In this document: piece by piece, positions 41,880 to 49,808 of the stretch
Position numbering within the stretch: position 1 is the first letter of the stretch
How the letters are laid out: each line of letters opens with the position of its first letter
Origin: Streptomyces glomeratus
GTDB lineage: Bacteria; Actinomycetota; Actinomycetes; Streptomycetales; Streptomycetaceae
DNA: 64,000 nt
Direction of reading: 5' to 3'
Assembly (NCBI RefSeq): GCF_021462825.1
Contig: NZ_JAKEEB010000033.1
Location: forward strand, 19,273-83,272
Translations under genes and position numbers: made by a program
The notes under the pieces: model-generated
Seen by the model: the letters and a program-made list of their open reading frames with translations, nothing else
The model's database searches: none
What the model was told of the DNA's origin: nothing

Positions 41880-44300
41880 ATGAGCGACGAGCCGCAGCCG
41901 CAGCAGAGCAGCAAGGGCGTGGCGTCCACAGAGCCGCCGCAGTCCGCGGCCTTGGACCCGCAGCCCGGCGGAAAGCCGAAGCGGCGGCGCACCGGATGGC
42001 GCCGGCTGATCCCGACCTGGCGGACGGTGCTCGGCACCTGCGTCGTCGGGATCCTGCTGCTCGCCGGGCCGTTCGCCCTGGGTTACTCGATGGTCAGGAT
42101 CCCGCCGGCCAACGCGCTGGCGACCAAGCAGAGCAACGTCTACCTGTACGCGGACGGCACCGAGATCGCCCGCGACGGCAAGGTCAACCGGGAGAACGTC
42201 GGCCTCGCCCAGATCTCCAAGGACGCCCAGCACGCCGTACTGGCCGCCGAGGACCGCGACTTCTACACCGAGTCCGCCGTCGACCCCAAGGCGATGATCC
42301 GCGCCGGCTGGAACACCGCCACCGGCAAGGGCAAGCAGTCCGGCTCCACGATCACCCAGCAGTACGTCAAGAACTACTACCTCGGCCAGGAGCAGACCGT
42401 CACCCGCAAGGTGAAGGAGTTCTTCATCTCGATCAAGCTGGACCGCGAGAAGAGCAAGAACGACATCCTCGAGGGCTACCTCAACACCAGCTTCTTCGGC
42501 CGCAACGCCTACGGCATCCAGGCCGCCGCCCGCGCCTACTACGGCGTCGACGCCGTGGACCTCGACGCGGCCAAGGGCGCGTACCTCGCCGCGTTGCTCA
42601 ACGCGCCCAGCGAGTACGACGTCGTCGCGCACCCGGAGAACAAGGGCGCGGCCGAGGCCCGCTGGAACTACGTCCTCGACGGCATGGTCAAGAAGGGCTG
42701 GATCAGCGCCTCCCAGCGCGCCGGCATGAAGTTCCCCATGCCGAGGGAGGCCACCCTCTCCACCGGCCTGTCCGGCCAGCGGGGCTACCTCCTCGACGCG
42801 ATCAAGGACTATCTGCTCGAGAACAAGATCGTCGACTCGGACCAGCTCGCCGCCGGCGGCTACCGCATCACCACCACGCTGCAGAAGAACAGGCAGGACG
42901 CCTTCGTCAGCGCGGTCGACGACCAGCTGATGTCCAAGCTCGACAAGAAGAACCGCAAGGTCGACACCTATGTCCGCGCCGGCGGCGCCGCCGTCGACCC
43001 CCGCACCGGCGAGGTCGTCGCCCTGTACGGCGGCGTCGACTACGTGCAGCAGTACACGAACAACGCCACGCGCGGCGACTTCCAGGTGGGCTCCACCTTC
43101 AAGCCGTTCGTGTTCACCTCGGCCGTGGAGAACCGCTCCCAGACCCAGGACGGCCGCCCCATCACGCCCAACACCGTCTACGACGGCACCAACCAGCGCC
43201 CCGTCCAGGGCTGGAACGGCGGCAGCTACGCCCCCGAGAACGAGGACAGCCGCTCCTACGGCGACATCACGGTACGCACCGCCACCGACAAGTCGGTCAA
43301 CTCGGTGTACGCGCAGATGGCCGTCGACGTCGGCCCGGAGAAGGTCAAGCAGACCGCGGTCGGCCTCGGCATCCCGTCCGGCACCAAGGACCTGAACCCC
43401 TACCCGTCCGTCGCGCTCGGCACGGCCACCGCCAGCGTCCTGGACATGGCGGAGGCCTACGCGACACTCGCCAACCACGGCGAGCACAGCACGTACACGC
43501 TGGTCCACAAGATCACCAAGGACGGCATGGACGTGGTCCGGCTGCCCGAGCGCAAGACCGTCCAGGCCGTCAGCCGCGAGGCCGCCGACACCACCACCTC
43601 GGTCCTGAAGAGCGTGGTCGAGAACGGCACGGCGACCAACGCCCTGGCCGCCGGCCGCCCGGCCGCCGGCAAGACCGGCACCGCCGAGGAGGACACGGCG
43701 GCCTGGTTCGCGGGCTACACCCCCGACCTCACCACGGTGGTCTCCGTCATGGGCCAGGACCCGATCACGGCCGCCCACAAGCCGCTGTACGGCGCGATGG
43801 GCCTGCCCCGCATCAACGGCGGCGGCGCGCCCGCGCAGATCTGGGCGCAGTTCACCAAGGACGCGCTGAAGAACAAGCCGGTGAACGACTTCGACCTCCG
43901 GCTCCAGCCCGGCGCCGACCAGACACTGGAGCCCTCCACCGGCCCCACGGACCAGCAGCCGGGCACCACCGGCACCCAGGACAACGGCGGCACGACGGGC
44001 GGCCCGAGCACCCCGGGCCAGGGCCAGAACCAGGGCCAGAGTGACGGCGGCACCCCCGGCACGGGCGGCCCGACCGGCACCGGCGGGGCCACCGGGACCG
44101 GCGGGACCACGGACACCGGCGGCGCCACCGGCACCGGGACCACCACCGGGGCCGGTGGGGCGACGGGCACGGGCGGCACCACCGGCGACGGAGGCACCAC
44201 CGGCGCAGGGGGAACCACGGGCACTCCCGGGACCGGCGGCACCACCGGCGACGGCGGGACGGACGGGACGGGCGGCGCCACGGGCGGAGTGGGGTTCTGA
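41880..44300 (+). CDS. Class A penicillin-binding protein (transglycosylase/transpeptidase)
   Basis: 806 aa. A basic cytoplasmic tail and one membrane helix (residues about 50-70) precede the GT51 glycosyltransferase domain, with Glu124 in AAEDRDFY, GSTITQQYVKN and RKVKEFF. The transpeptidase has Ser405-TF-Lys408 (GSTFKPF), an SVN motif and Lys598-TGT. It polymerises and crosslinks peptidoglycan outside the membrane. After about residue 680 a 125-residue low-complexity tail of Gly/Thr repeats (GTGGTTG-type) extends into the wall. The ATG at 41880 is the likely start; another frame start at 41824 is out of frame. Confidence 0.93.
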   Translation: MSDEPQPQQSSKGVASTEPPQSAALDPQPGGKPKRRRTGWRRLIPTWRTVLGTCVVGILLLAGPFALGYSMVRIPPANALATKQSNVYLYADGTEIARDGKVNRENVGLAQISKDAQHAVLAAEDRDFYTESAVDPKAMIRAGWNTATGKGKQSGSTITQQYVKNYYLGQEQTVTRKVKEFFISIKLDREKSKNDILEGYLNTSFFGRNAYGIQAAARAYYGVDAVDLDAAKGAYLAALLNAPSEYDVVAHPENKGAAEARWNYVLDGMVKKGWISASQRAGMKFPMPREATLSTGLSGQRGYLLDAIKDYLLENKIVDSDQLAAGGYRITTTLQKNRQDAFVSAVDDQLMSKLDKKNRKVDTYVRAGGAAVDPRTGEVVALYGGVDYVQQYTNNATRGDFQVGSTFKPFVFTSAVENRSQTQDGRPITPNTVYDGTNQRPVQGWNGGSYAPENEDSRSYGDITVRTATDKSVNSVYAQMAVDVGPEKVKQTAVGLGIPSGTKDLNPYPSVALGTATASVLDMAEAYATLANHGEHSTYTLVHKITKDGMDVVRLPERKTVQAVSREAADTTTSVLKSVVENGTATNALAAGRPAAGKTGTAEEDTAAWFAGYTPDLTTVVSVMGQDPITAAHKPLYGAMGLPRINGGGAPAQIWAQFTKDALKNKPVNDFDLRLQPGADQTLEPSTGPTDQQPGTTGTQDNGGTTGGPSTPGQGQNQGQSDGGTPGTGGPTGTGGATGTGGTTDTGGATGTGTTTGAGGATGTGGTTGDGGTTGAGGTTGTPGTGGTTGDGGTDGTGGATGGVGF

Positions 44301-44330
44301 GCGGGGTGGCGGAGTGGCTGGGCGGGGCGG

Positions 44331-44410
44331 CCGGGCGCGGTGGCCGGGCGGCGGGCGCGGTGGCCGGGCGCGGTGGCCGGGCGGCGGGCGCGGTGGCCGG
44401 GCGGCCGTGG
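44331..44410. repeat. 33-bp exact duplication of GC repeats
   Basis: Alternating 13-base (CCGGGCGCGGTGG) and 20-base (CCGGGCGGCGGGCGCGGTGG) units; the 33-base pair occurs twice exactly (44331-44363, 44364-44396), then a partial copy. It fills the convergent spacer between the PBP and exporter genes. Confidence 0.85.
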
Positions 44411-44424
44411 CGCGATGCCCGGGG

Positions 44425-44745
44425 TCAGTGACCCGAGGTCGCCTTCAACCCCACCACGGCCACCAGCAGCAGCCCCACGAAGAAGATCCGCGCGGCGGTC
44501 GCGGGCTCGCCGAGCACGGTCATGCCCAGCACCGCCGCACCGGCCGCGCCGATGCCCACCCACACGCCGTACGCCGTACCGATGGGCAGGGACCTCGCCG
44601 CGTACGAGAGCAACAGCATGCTGGCGACGATGCCCGCGCCGGTGGCGAGGCTCGGCCACGGGCGGGTGAACCCGTCGGTGTACTTCATGCCCACCGACCA
44701 GCCGACCTCGAGCAGTCCGGCGAGGACGAGCAGGACCCAGGCCAT
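44425..44745 (-). CDS. gdx: SMR-family guanidinium exporter (Gdx/SugE-like)
   Basis: 106 aa with four helices, the normal size for small multidrug-resistance proteins. The active-site Glu13 is in GLLEVGWSVGMKYTDGF. The GW and K after the Glu are characteristic of SugE/Gdx guanidinium exporters rather than EmrE. GGAGG lies seven bases before the ATG. A guanidine-III riboswitch in the 5' leader supports guanidinium as the real substrate. Confidence 0.9.
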   Translation of the reverse strand: MAWVLLVLAGLLEVGWSVGMKYTDGFTRPWPSLATGAGIVASMLLLSYAARSLPIGTAYGVWVGIGAAGAAVLGMTVLGEPATAARIFFVGLLLVAVVGLKATSGH

Positions 44746-44784
44746 GAGGCACCTCCGTGTTCCGGTGACGTCCGGTGATCAACA

Positions 44785-44832
44785 GGGGTGCGTCGTCTTT
44801 GCGGTCCCGGTACGGCGCGTCTCGTCGGGTCC
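44785..44832 (-). promoter_or_regulatory. Guanidine-III (ykkC-III) riboswitch
   Basis: On the minus strand the core reads CCCGACGAGACGCGCCGTA, then CCGGGACCGCAAAGACGACGC. This matches the ykkC-III consensus (CCGGACGAGGUGCGCCGUA, CCCGGU, AAGACGG): conserved ACGAG, GCGCCGUA and AAGACG, with covarying P1 arms (CCCG/CGGG) and a pseudoknot pairing with one mismatch. It lies about 40-87 bases upstream of the Gdx start, where translation control by SD masking is expected. Confidence 0.82.
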
Positions 44833-44934
44833 CTCGCGGGCCCGTCCAACATAGCAACGCAACGGCAAAGGAGCCGGTGACCAGGGTCACCAGCTCCTTC
44901 CGCCCGGCGATCTGCGCCGGCCTGCCGGCAGGGT

Positions 44935-45276
44935 CTACAGATACAGCCCCGTGGAGTCCTGCGAGCCCTCGAAGCGGTCCGCCGCCACGGCGTGCAGGTC
45001 CCGTTCGCGCATCAGGACGTACGGGACCCCGCGCACCTCGACCTCGGCCCGGTCCTCGGGATCGAACAGCACCCGGTCGCCCGGCTCCACGGTGCGTACG
45101 TTCTGTCCGACCGCGACGACCTCGGCCCAGGCGAGGCGCCGGCCGACGGCCGCGGTCGCGGGGATCAGGATGCCGCCGCCGGAGCGGCGCTCGCCCTCGG
45201 CGGTGTCCTGCCGCACCAGCACGCGGTCGTGCAGCATCCGGATGGGCAACTTGTCGTGGTGGGTCTTCTCGCTCAC
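44935..45276 (-). CDS. GroES-like co-chaperonin-family protein
   Basis: 113 aa, GTG start. The Cpn10 fold is seen in IRMLHDRVLVRQDTAEGERRSGGGILIPATA, AEVVAVGQNVRTVEPGDRVLFDPEDRAEVEVRGVPYVLMRERDL. It lacks a groEL neighbour and deviates from canonical GroES in the mobile loop, so it is a paralogue with an unknown role. Confidence 0.82.
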   Translation of the reverse strand: MSEKTHHDKLPIRMLHDRVLVRQDTAEGERRSGGGILIPATAAVGRRLAWAEVVAVGQNVRTVEPGDRVLFDPEDRAEVEVRGVPYVLMRERDLHAVAADRFEGSQDSTGLYL

Positions 45277-45319
45277 GCCCCGAACCTACCTGTCTCCGAC
45301 GGCTTCGTGCGCGGCCGGG

Positions 45320-45658
45320 TCAGTCCTTGCGCCGCCGGGAGCCGAGGGCGAGCAGGCCCACGACCCCGACCACGACCAGGGCCACGGGCACGATGCGCTC
45401 CAGCCGAGGCGCGCCCTCCTCCGTGACCAGCTGCCCCTTCACCTGGCTGACGACCCGGTTCGCACTGACGTAGGCCCTCCCGAGCGTGTTGTCGACGTGG
45501 GAGACGACCTTGGCCTTGGCGTCCCCGACGATCGTCTTCGGGTGCACCCGGACGCCGATCTCGTCGAGCGTCTCGGCCAGCGTTTCGCGACGGCGCTTGA
45601 TGTCCGCCTCGATCTGCGCCGGAGTCCTGGTGTCCGGTGTGCTCGACGTGTCCGCCAC
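45320..45658 (-). CDS. DUF3618 family membrane protein
   Basis: 112 aa. The N-terminal helix-loop region TPAQIEADIKRRRETLAETLDEI is the DUF3618 signature. A middle amphipathic part follows, then one C-terminal membrane helix (IVPVALVVVGVVGLLAL) and an SRRRKD tail. GTG start. Function unknown. Confidence 0.85.
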   Translation of the reverse strand: MADTSSTPDTRTPAQIEADIKRRRETLAETLDEIGVRVHPKTIVGDAKAKVVSHVDNTLGRAYVSANRVVSQVKGQLVTEEGAPRLERIVPVALVVVGVVGLLALGSRRRKD

Positions 45659-45821
45659 CGCGCATCCTCCGTGGTCGTTTGCGACGTGTTCCGCGCAATT
45701 CCTGCATCTGTGGTCGACAGTCTGTCAGCTTCGCGCCGAAGGCACCCATCGGCACCCCTCTGGACCGGGGAAGCGGATTAGGCTCGTCGGGTAACCGCCC
45801 CCTGCCTGTGAGGTAACGACG

Positions 45822-46289
45822 ATGAGCGAGCGACTCCAGCCCGGCGACACCGCCCCCGCCTTCACCCTGCCCGACGCCGACGGCAACGAGGTCTCCCTGG
45901 CCGACCACAGGGGCCGCAAGGTCATCGTGTACTTCTACCCCGCCGCCCTCACCCCCGGCTGCACCAAGCAGGCGTGCGACTTCACGGACAACCTGGAGCT
46001 GCTCGCGGGCGCCGGCTACGACGTCATCGGCGTCTCGCCCGACAAGCCGGAGAAGCTCGCGAAGTTCCGTGAGAAGGAGGACCTGAAGGTCGCCCTCGTC
46101 GCCGACCCGGACAAGAAGGTGCTGGAGGCGTACGGCGCGTTCGGCGAGAAGAAGCTGTACGGCAAGACGGTCGTCGGCGTGATCCGCTCCACGGTGATCG
46201 TGGACGAGGAGGGCAAGGTCGAGCGGGCCCTGTACAACGTGAAGGCGACGGGGCATGTGGCGAAGATCATCAAGGACCTCGGCCTCTAG
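45822..46289 (+). CDS. bcp: Thioredoxin-dependent peroxiredoxin (Bcp/PrxQ)
   Basis: 155 aa. Peroxidatic Cys47 (TPGCTKQAC) and resolving Cys52 five residues later are the atypical 2-Cys PrxQ arrangement. YFYPAALTPG and VIGVSPDKPEKLAKF are also typical. Reduces hydroperoxides in the cytosol. Monocistronic, ended by a strong hairpin. Confidence 0.95.
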   Translation: MSERLQPGDTAPAFTLPDADGNEVSLADHRGRKVIVYFYPAALTPGCTKQACDFTDNLELLAGAGYDVIGVSPDKPEKLAKFREKEDLKVALVADPDKKVLEAYGAFGEKKLYGKTVVGVIRSTVIVDEEGKVERALYNVKATGHVAKIIKDLGL

Positions 46290-46306
46290 ACCCCACTCCC
46301 GCCTCC

Positions 46307-46347
46307 CGGAACGGCTCGCACCGAACACATCGGTACGAGCCGTTCCG
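46307..46347 (+). terminator. Terminator after bcp
   Basis: CGGAACGGCTCG pairs with CGAGCCGTTCCG, extended by ACCGA/TCGGT around an ACACA loop. 17 bases after the bcp stop. Confidence 0.85.
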
Positions 46348-46427
46348 CATTACGGCCGTGACTGTCCGATAAACGGTTCGTTACTCAGTGCGGACTGCGA
46401 ACAGCAAGCCGGATCGAAGGGGGACCG

Positions 46428-47090
46428 ATGGGAGCCAGCGCGTACACCAAGGAGCGGCTGGAGGAGGCCGCTCGAGGGGCGCGGACATTGTCGGAGGCAT
46501 TGGTGCTCCTGGGGGTGGACCCGAGGAGTCCAAAGCGGCACTACATCAGGGAGCGGATGAGGAAGTTCGGGGTGAATACATCACACTTCGAGCGAGAGGG
46601 GGTGAAGTGGACAAGAGACGTGCTCGAACCCGTGGTGGCAGCATCCACCAGCATCAACGAGGTGGTGCGTCGACTGGGACTCGACTCCGTGGGCGGGCAT
46701 CAGACCAACATCGCCCGCCGGATCAAAGCGCACGGAATCGATACCTCGCACTTCACATCCGTGGTGCGCACCGAACGTATGAGGTACAACCAACGCCGCC
46801 GGACTGCTGACGAGATCCTCGTCGAGGACACGTCAGGGCACGCTCCACGGATTCCGAGTCGTCGGCTCAAGAGGGCGATGCGCGAGCTGGGCGTGGAGGA
46901 GCGCTGTGCTCTCTGCGGAATCGGATCGGTCTGGCTCGGGGAACCACTCCCGCTGGAAGTCGACCATATCGACGGCAACTGGCGAGACAACCGCATCGAC
47001 AACCTTCGGTTCCTCTGTCCGAACTGCCACTCGACGACGGACAGTTACCGAGGACGCGGCAAGCGCCGTGCTCCGGAAGGCGTTGGATGA
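46428..47090 (+). CDS. HNH endonuclease with duplicated HTH-like module
   Basis: 220 aa. Two similar helical modules at about residues 8-52 and 62-107 each end in the same pattern (FGVNTSHF and HGIDTSHF); they look like tandem DNA-binding repeats. The HNH nuclease domain (about 160-210) has zinc ligands CALCG and CPNCH, catalytic DHIDG and WRDNRIDNLRFLCPNC. Its stop overlaps the start of a shorter paralogue (ATGA). Base composition is lower in G+C than its neighbours. Probably a mobile or homing-type nuclease gene. No split host gene is visible. Confidence 0.85.
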   Translation: MGASAYTKERLEEAARGARTLSEALVLLGVDPRSPKRHYIRERMRKFGVNTSHFEREGVKWTRDVLEPVVAASTSINEVVRRLGLDSVGGHQTNIARRIKAHGIDTSHFTSVVRTERMRYNQRRRTADEILVEDTSGHAPRIPSRRLKRAMRELGVEERCALCGIGSVWLGEPLPLEVDHIDGNWRDNRIDNLRFLCPNCHSTTDSYRGRGKRRAPEGVG

Positions 47091-47581
47091 GCAACGGCAG
47101 GCGCCCCCGTCCAACTCCCGATGAGCTGCGTGGAACGGTCGCCGAGTCGGTTTGCCTCAGTGAGGTACTGAGACGCCTGCAACGCCCCGACAACCGGTGG
47201 CAACGGGCACTGTTAAGCCGGTGGATCACCGAAGAAGGCCTGACGACCGCCCATTTTCTGGGGCAAGGGCACCAACGGGGGAAACGGAGCCTCAACGCCA
47301 AGCGGCCCGAGGAGATCCTGGTCCGGCACGACGGTCACCGCCGGACAAGCACCGCACGCTTACGCCGCGCACTCAGTGACATCGGCGTACCCGAGCAGTG
47401 CGTCGGATGCGGAGTCGGTCCCACGTGGCTCGGGAAGCCCATGACGCTGGAGATCGACCACATCAACGGGGACTGGAGGGACAACCGGAGGGAGAACCTG
47501 CGGCTGCTCTGTCCCAACTGTCACGCGATCACCAGCACCTGGTGCAGAGGAGGTCGGCGAGCGGTACGCAGTGCCCAGTAG
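47087..47581 (+). CDS. HNH endonuclease, single-module paralogue with TTA codons
   Basis: 164 aa. One HTH-like module (ELRGTVAESVCLSEVLRRLQ, ending GLTTAHF) is followed by an HNH domain (CVGCG, EIDHINGDWRDN, LLCPNCH) very similar to that of the upstream gene. In-frame TTA leucine codons at 47213-47215 and 47360-47362 make translation likely to depend on the bldA tRNA. It overlaps the first HNH gene by four bases and ends 15 bases before a tRNA gene. Confidence 0.85.
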   Translation: MSNGRRPRPTPDELRGTVAESVCLSEVLRRLQRPDNRWQRALLSRWITEEGLTTAHFLGQGHQRGKRSLNAKRPEEILVRHDGHRRTSTARLRRALSDIGVPEQCVGCGVGPTWLGKPMTLEIDHINGDWRDNRRENLRLLCPNCHAITSTWCRGGRRAVRSAQ

Positions 47582-47596
47582 AGTAGGCGGCGCTGA

Positions 47597-47671
47597 GGGC
47601 CCGTACCCCAGCTGGCTAGAGGGCGCCGGTTTAGGTCCGGTGTGTCGTGGGTTCGAATCCCACCGGGCTCA
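47597..47671 (+). tRNA. tRNA with UAG anticodon on a class I body (atypical Leu?)
   Basis: Acceptor arms GGGCCCG / CGGGCTC pair with one G-U. The D-arm region is CCCCAGCTGGCTAGAGGG, with a weak stem. The anticodon arm is GCCGG-TTTAGGT-CCGGT, giving anticodon TAG at 47626-47628... read by loop position (32-38 = TTTAGGT). The variable region is only GTGTC, and the T arm is GTGGG-TTCGAAT-CCCAC. The discriminator is A, and CCG follows, so no encoded CCA. Leucine tRNAs normally have a long variable arm, which this lacks. Confidence 0.7.
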
Positions 47672-47680
47672 CCGCGTGCA

Positions 47681-47712
47681 AAGGGCGCACCACTGATGGG
47701 TGGTGCGCCCTT
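47681..47712 (+). terminator. Terminator after the atypical tRNA
   Basis: AAGGGCGCACCAC pairs with GTGGTGCGCCCTT around a 6-base loop, nine bases after the tRNA. It also faces the end of rdgB. Confidence 0.88.
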
Positions 47713-47723
47713 CGGTATAGACC

Positions 47724-48326
47724 TCAGCCCAGCAGCTCCCGCACAACCGGCACCAGTGCCCGGAACGCCTTCCCCCGGTGGCTGATCGCGTTCTTCTCCG
47801 CGGGGGTCAGTTCCGCGCAGGTGCGCGTCTCGGCCTCCGGCTGGAGGATCGGGTCGTAGCCGAAGCCGTTGGTGCCGGACGGGGCGTGCCGGAGCGTGCC
47901 CTTGAGCCGGCCCTCGACCACGCGTTCCGTGCCGTCCGGAAGAGCCAGGGCGGCCGCGCAGGCGAAGTGGGCGCCCCGATGGGGGTCGTCGATGTCGGCG
48001 AGCTGGGCCAGGAGCAGCTCCAGGTTCGCCCGGTCGTCGCCGTGCCGGCCCGCCCAGCGTGCCGAGAAGATGCCGGGGGCGCCGCCCAGGACGTCCACAC
48101 AGAGCCCGGAGTCGTCGGCCACGGCCGGCAGACCCGTCGCCTGGGCCAGGGCGCGGGCCTTGAGCAGGGCGTTCTCGGCGAAGGAGACGCCGGTTTCCTT
48201 GACGTCGGGGATGTCGGGGTAGGCGTCCGCGCCGACGAGGTCGTGCGGGAGGCCCGCTTCGGCGAGGATCGCCCTGAGTTCGGTGATCTTTCCGGCGTTG
48301 CGGGTGGCGAGGATCAGGCGGGTCAT
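47724..48326 (-). CDS. rdgB: XTP/dITP diphosphatase (Ham1/RdgB)
   Basis: 200 aa. The family start LILATRNAGKITELRAIL, the SFAENALLKARALA motif, VADDSGLCVDVLGGAPGIFSARWAG and the late GFGYDPIL are all present. Removes non-canonical purine nucleoside triphosphates. In actinobacteria it is usually next to rph; here a small secreted protein gene lies between. Confidence 0.95.
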   Translation of the reverse strand: MTRLILATRNAGKITELRAILAEAGLPHDLVGADAYPDIPDVKETGVSFAENALLKARALAQATGLPAVADDSGLCVDVLGGAPGIFSARWAGRHGDDRANLELLLAQLADIDDPHRGAHFACAAALALPDGTERVVEGRLKGTLRHAPSGTNGFGYDPILQPEAETRTCAELTPAEKNAISHRGKAFRALVPVVRELLG

Positions 48327-48417
48327 GCCCTCCAGTATCCGTGCGTCGCCGGTGCCGCTTCGCCGTACCCCGGGTCGCGGGGTCGCCTCGCCGCGCTCCG
48401 GTGCCGAGGAGCGGCGC

Positions 48418-48813
48418 CTAGGAGGTGCAGACCTTCGTCAGTTCGCCGGCCGCGTCCGTCACGGGGCCGACGTCGGGGGTCTTGTCGCCGTTCTTGATGG
48501 CGTCGCGGACGTTCGCGACGGCCTTGCGCAGGTCGTCGACCGCCTTGTTGACGTCGACGTCGTCCGTCTTGTCGCCGATCTTGTCCAGGTCGTTCTCGAT
48601 GGAGTTCAGGGAGGCGTCCGCCTGGGTCGGGTCGTTCGCCGCGTTCTCGACGGCCTGCTGGAGGTCGGTGACGCTGTCGGCTATCGCGTCGGCGGTCTGC
48701 ACACAGTCGATCGCCTTGCCGACGGCGTCGCAGCCGGCGCTGGCGCCCACGGCGGCGAGTACGGCGACGACGGCGAACGCGGCGGTGGTGGTGCGGCGGT
48801 GGCGCGCGGCCAT
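48418..48813 (-). CDS. Small secreted or lipid-anchored helical protein
   Basis: 131 aa. The ATG at 48813 has GGAGG about nine bases upstream. An export signal (residues about 8-28) ends in ASAGC, close to a lipobox but without the usual Leu, so lipidation is uncertain. The mature part is a helical, Asp/Ala/Lys-rich domain (VTDLQQAVENAANDPTQADASLNSIENDLDKIG; VNKAVDDLRKAVANVRDAIKNG) with a C-terminal Cys. Not recognised. Confidence 0.68.
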   Translation of the reverse strand: MAARHRRTTTAAFAVVAVLAAVGASAGCDAVGKAIDCVQTADAIADSVTDLQQAVENAANDPTQADASLNSIENDLDKIGDKTDDVDVNKAVDDLRKAVANVRDAIKNGDKTPDVGPVTDAAGELTKVCTS

Positions 48814-48981
48814 GGAACGGTTCCTCCCCGTTGAAGGGGCCGCGATCGCCCGTGGAGGCACCGGCCGGTCCGGTGCCTGCGACGCCTGGTCAGACGTACG
48901 GGGCCGCGGGCGGGGCGCGCGGTTCTCCCGGGCCCCCCGCCGCATCGGCTGTGCGGCTACCCCTGAAAACGCCGGAGGGCG

Positions 48982-49713
48982 CTACACGGTTGCCTCGAGT
49001 GCCGTGCGCTGGAGCGCCGCCAGTCGGTCGCACCCCGCGACGGCGAGGTCGAGGAGGGCGGCCAGTTCCTTGCGGTCGAAGGGTGCCGCCTCGGCCGTGC
49101 CCTGGACCTCGACGAAGCGGCCGTCGCCGGTGCAGACGACGTTCATGTCGGTCTCGGCCCTGACGTCCTCCTCGTAGCAGAGGTCGAGGAGGGGTACGCC
49201 GCCGACGATGCCCACGGAGACGGCCGAGACGGTGCCGGTGAGCGGCTTGCGGCCGGGCTTGACCAGCTTCTTGCTCTGGGCGAAGGCCACGGCGTCGGCG
49301 AGGGCCACATAGGCGCCGGTGATCGCGGCGGTGCGGGTGCCGCCGTCCGCCTGGAGGACGTCGCAGTCGAGGACGACGGTGTTCTCGCCGAGCGCCTTGT
49401 AGTCGACGACGGCGCGCAGGGAGCGGCCGATGAGGCGGCTGATCTCGTGCGTACGGCCGCCGATCTTGCCCTTGACCGACTCGCGGTCGCCGCGGGTGTT
49501 GGTGGCGCGGGGCAGCATGGCGTACTCGGCGGTGACCCAGCCCTCGCCGCTGCCCTTGCGCCAGCGGGGCACGCCCTCGGTGAGGGAGGCGGTGCAGAGG
49601 ACCTTCGTGTCGCCGAAGGAGACGAGGACGGAGCCCTCGGCATGCTTGCTCCACCCGCGCTCGATGGTGATGGGGCGGAGCTGGTCGGGGGTGCGGCCGT
49701 CGATTCGAGACAT
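48982..49713 (-). CDS. rph: Ribonuclease PH
   Basis: 243 aa. The start MSRIDGRTPDQLRPITIERGW and GSVLVSFGDTKVLCTASL, TAEYAMLPRATNTR, the Arg-rich RTHEISRLIGRSLRAVVD and DADVLQADGGTRTAAITGA-type motif are diagnostic. Phosphorolytic 3' trimming of tRNA. The ATG at 49713 is the family start; the longer frame is not used. Confidence 0.96.
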   Translation of the reverse strand: MSRIDGRTPDQLRPITIERGWSKHAEGSVLVSFGDTKVLCTASLTEGVPRWRKGSGEGWVTAEYAMLPRATNTRGDRESVKGKIGGRTHEISRLIGRSLRAVVDYKALGENTVVLDCDVLQADGGTRTAAITGAYVALADAVAFAQSKKLVKPGRKPLTGTVSAVSVGIVGGVPLLDLCYEEDVRAETDMNVVCTGDGRFVEVQGTAEAAPFDRKELAALLDLAVAGCDRLAALQRTALEATV

Positions 49714-49740
49714 GGGTCCGAGCCTATCCGTACGCGCGCG

Positions 49741-49771
49741 AGGGGCCCGTCCCCCGGTGGAACGGGCCCCT
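49741..49771 (-). terminator. Terminator after the PTS IIB gene
   Basis: AGGGGCCCGT pairs with ACGGGCCCCT around an 11-base loop in the spacer between the IIB stop and the rph start. Confidence 0.78.
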
Positions 49772-49808
49772 TGCGGGTGAGCGCCGGGCCTTTTTCGGTC
49801 CCGGGCGG

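Noticed and set aside
46283..46296. dre-like CTCTAGACCCC at the end of bcp
   Set aside because: Only half of the core fits and it overlaps the stop codon, not a promoter.
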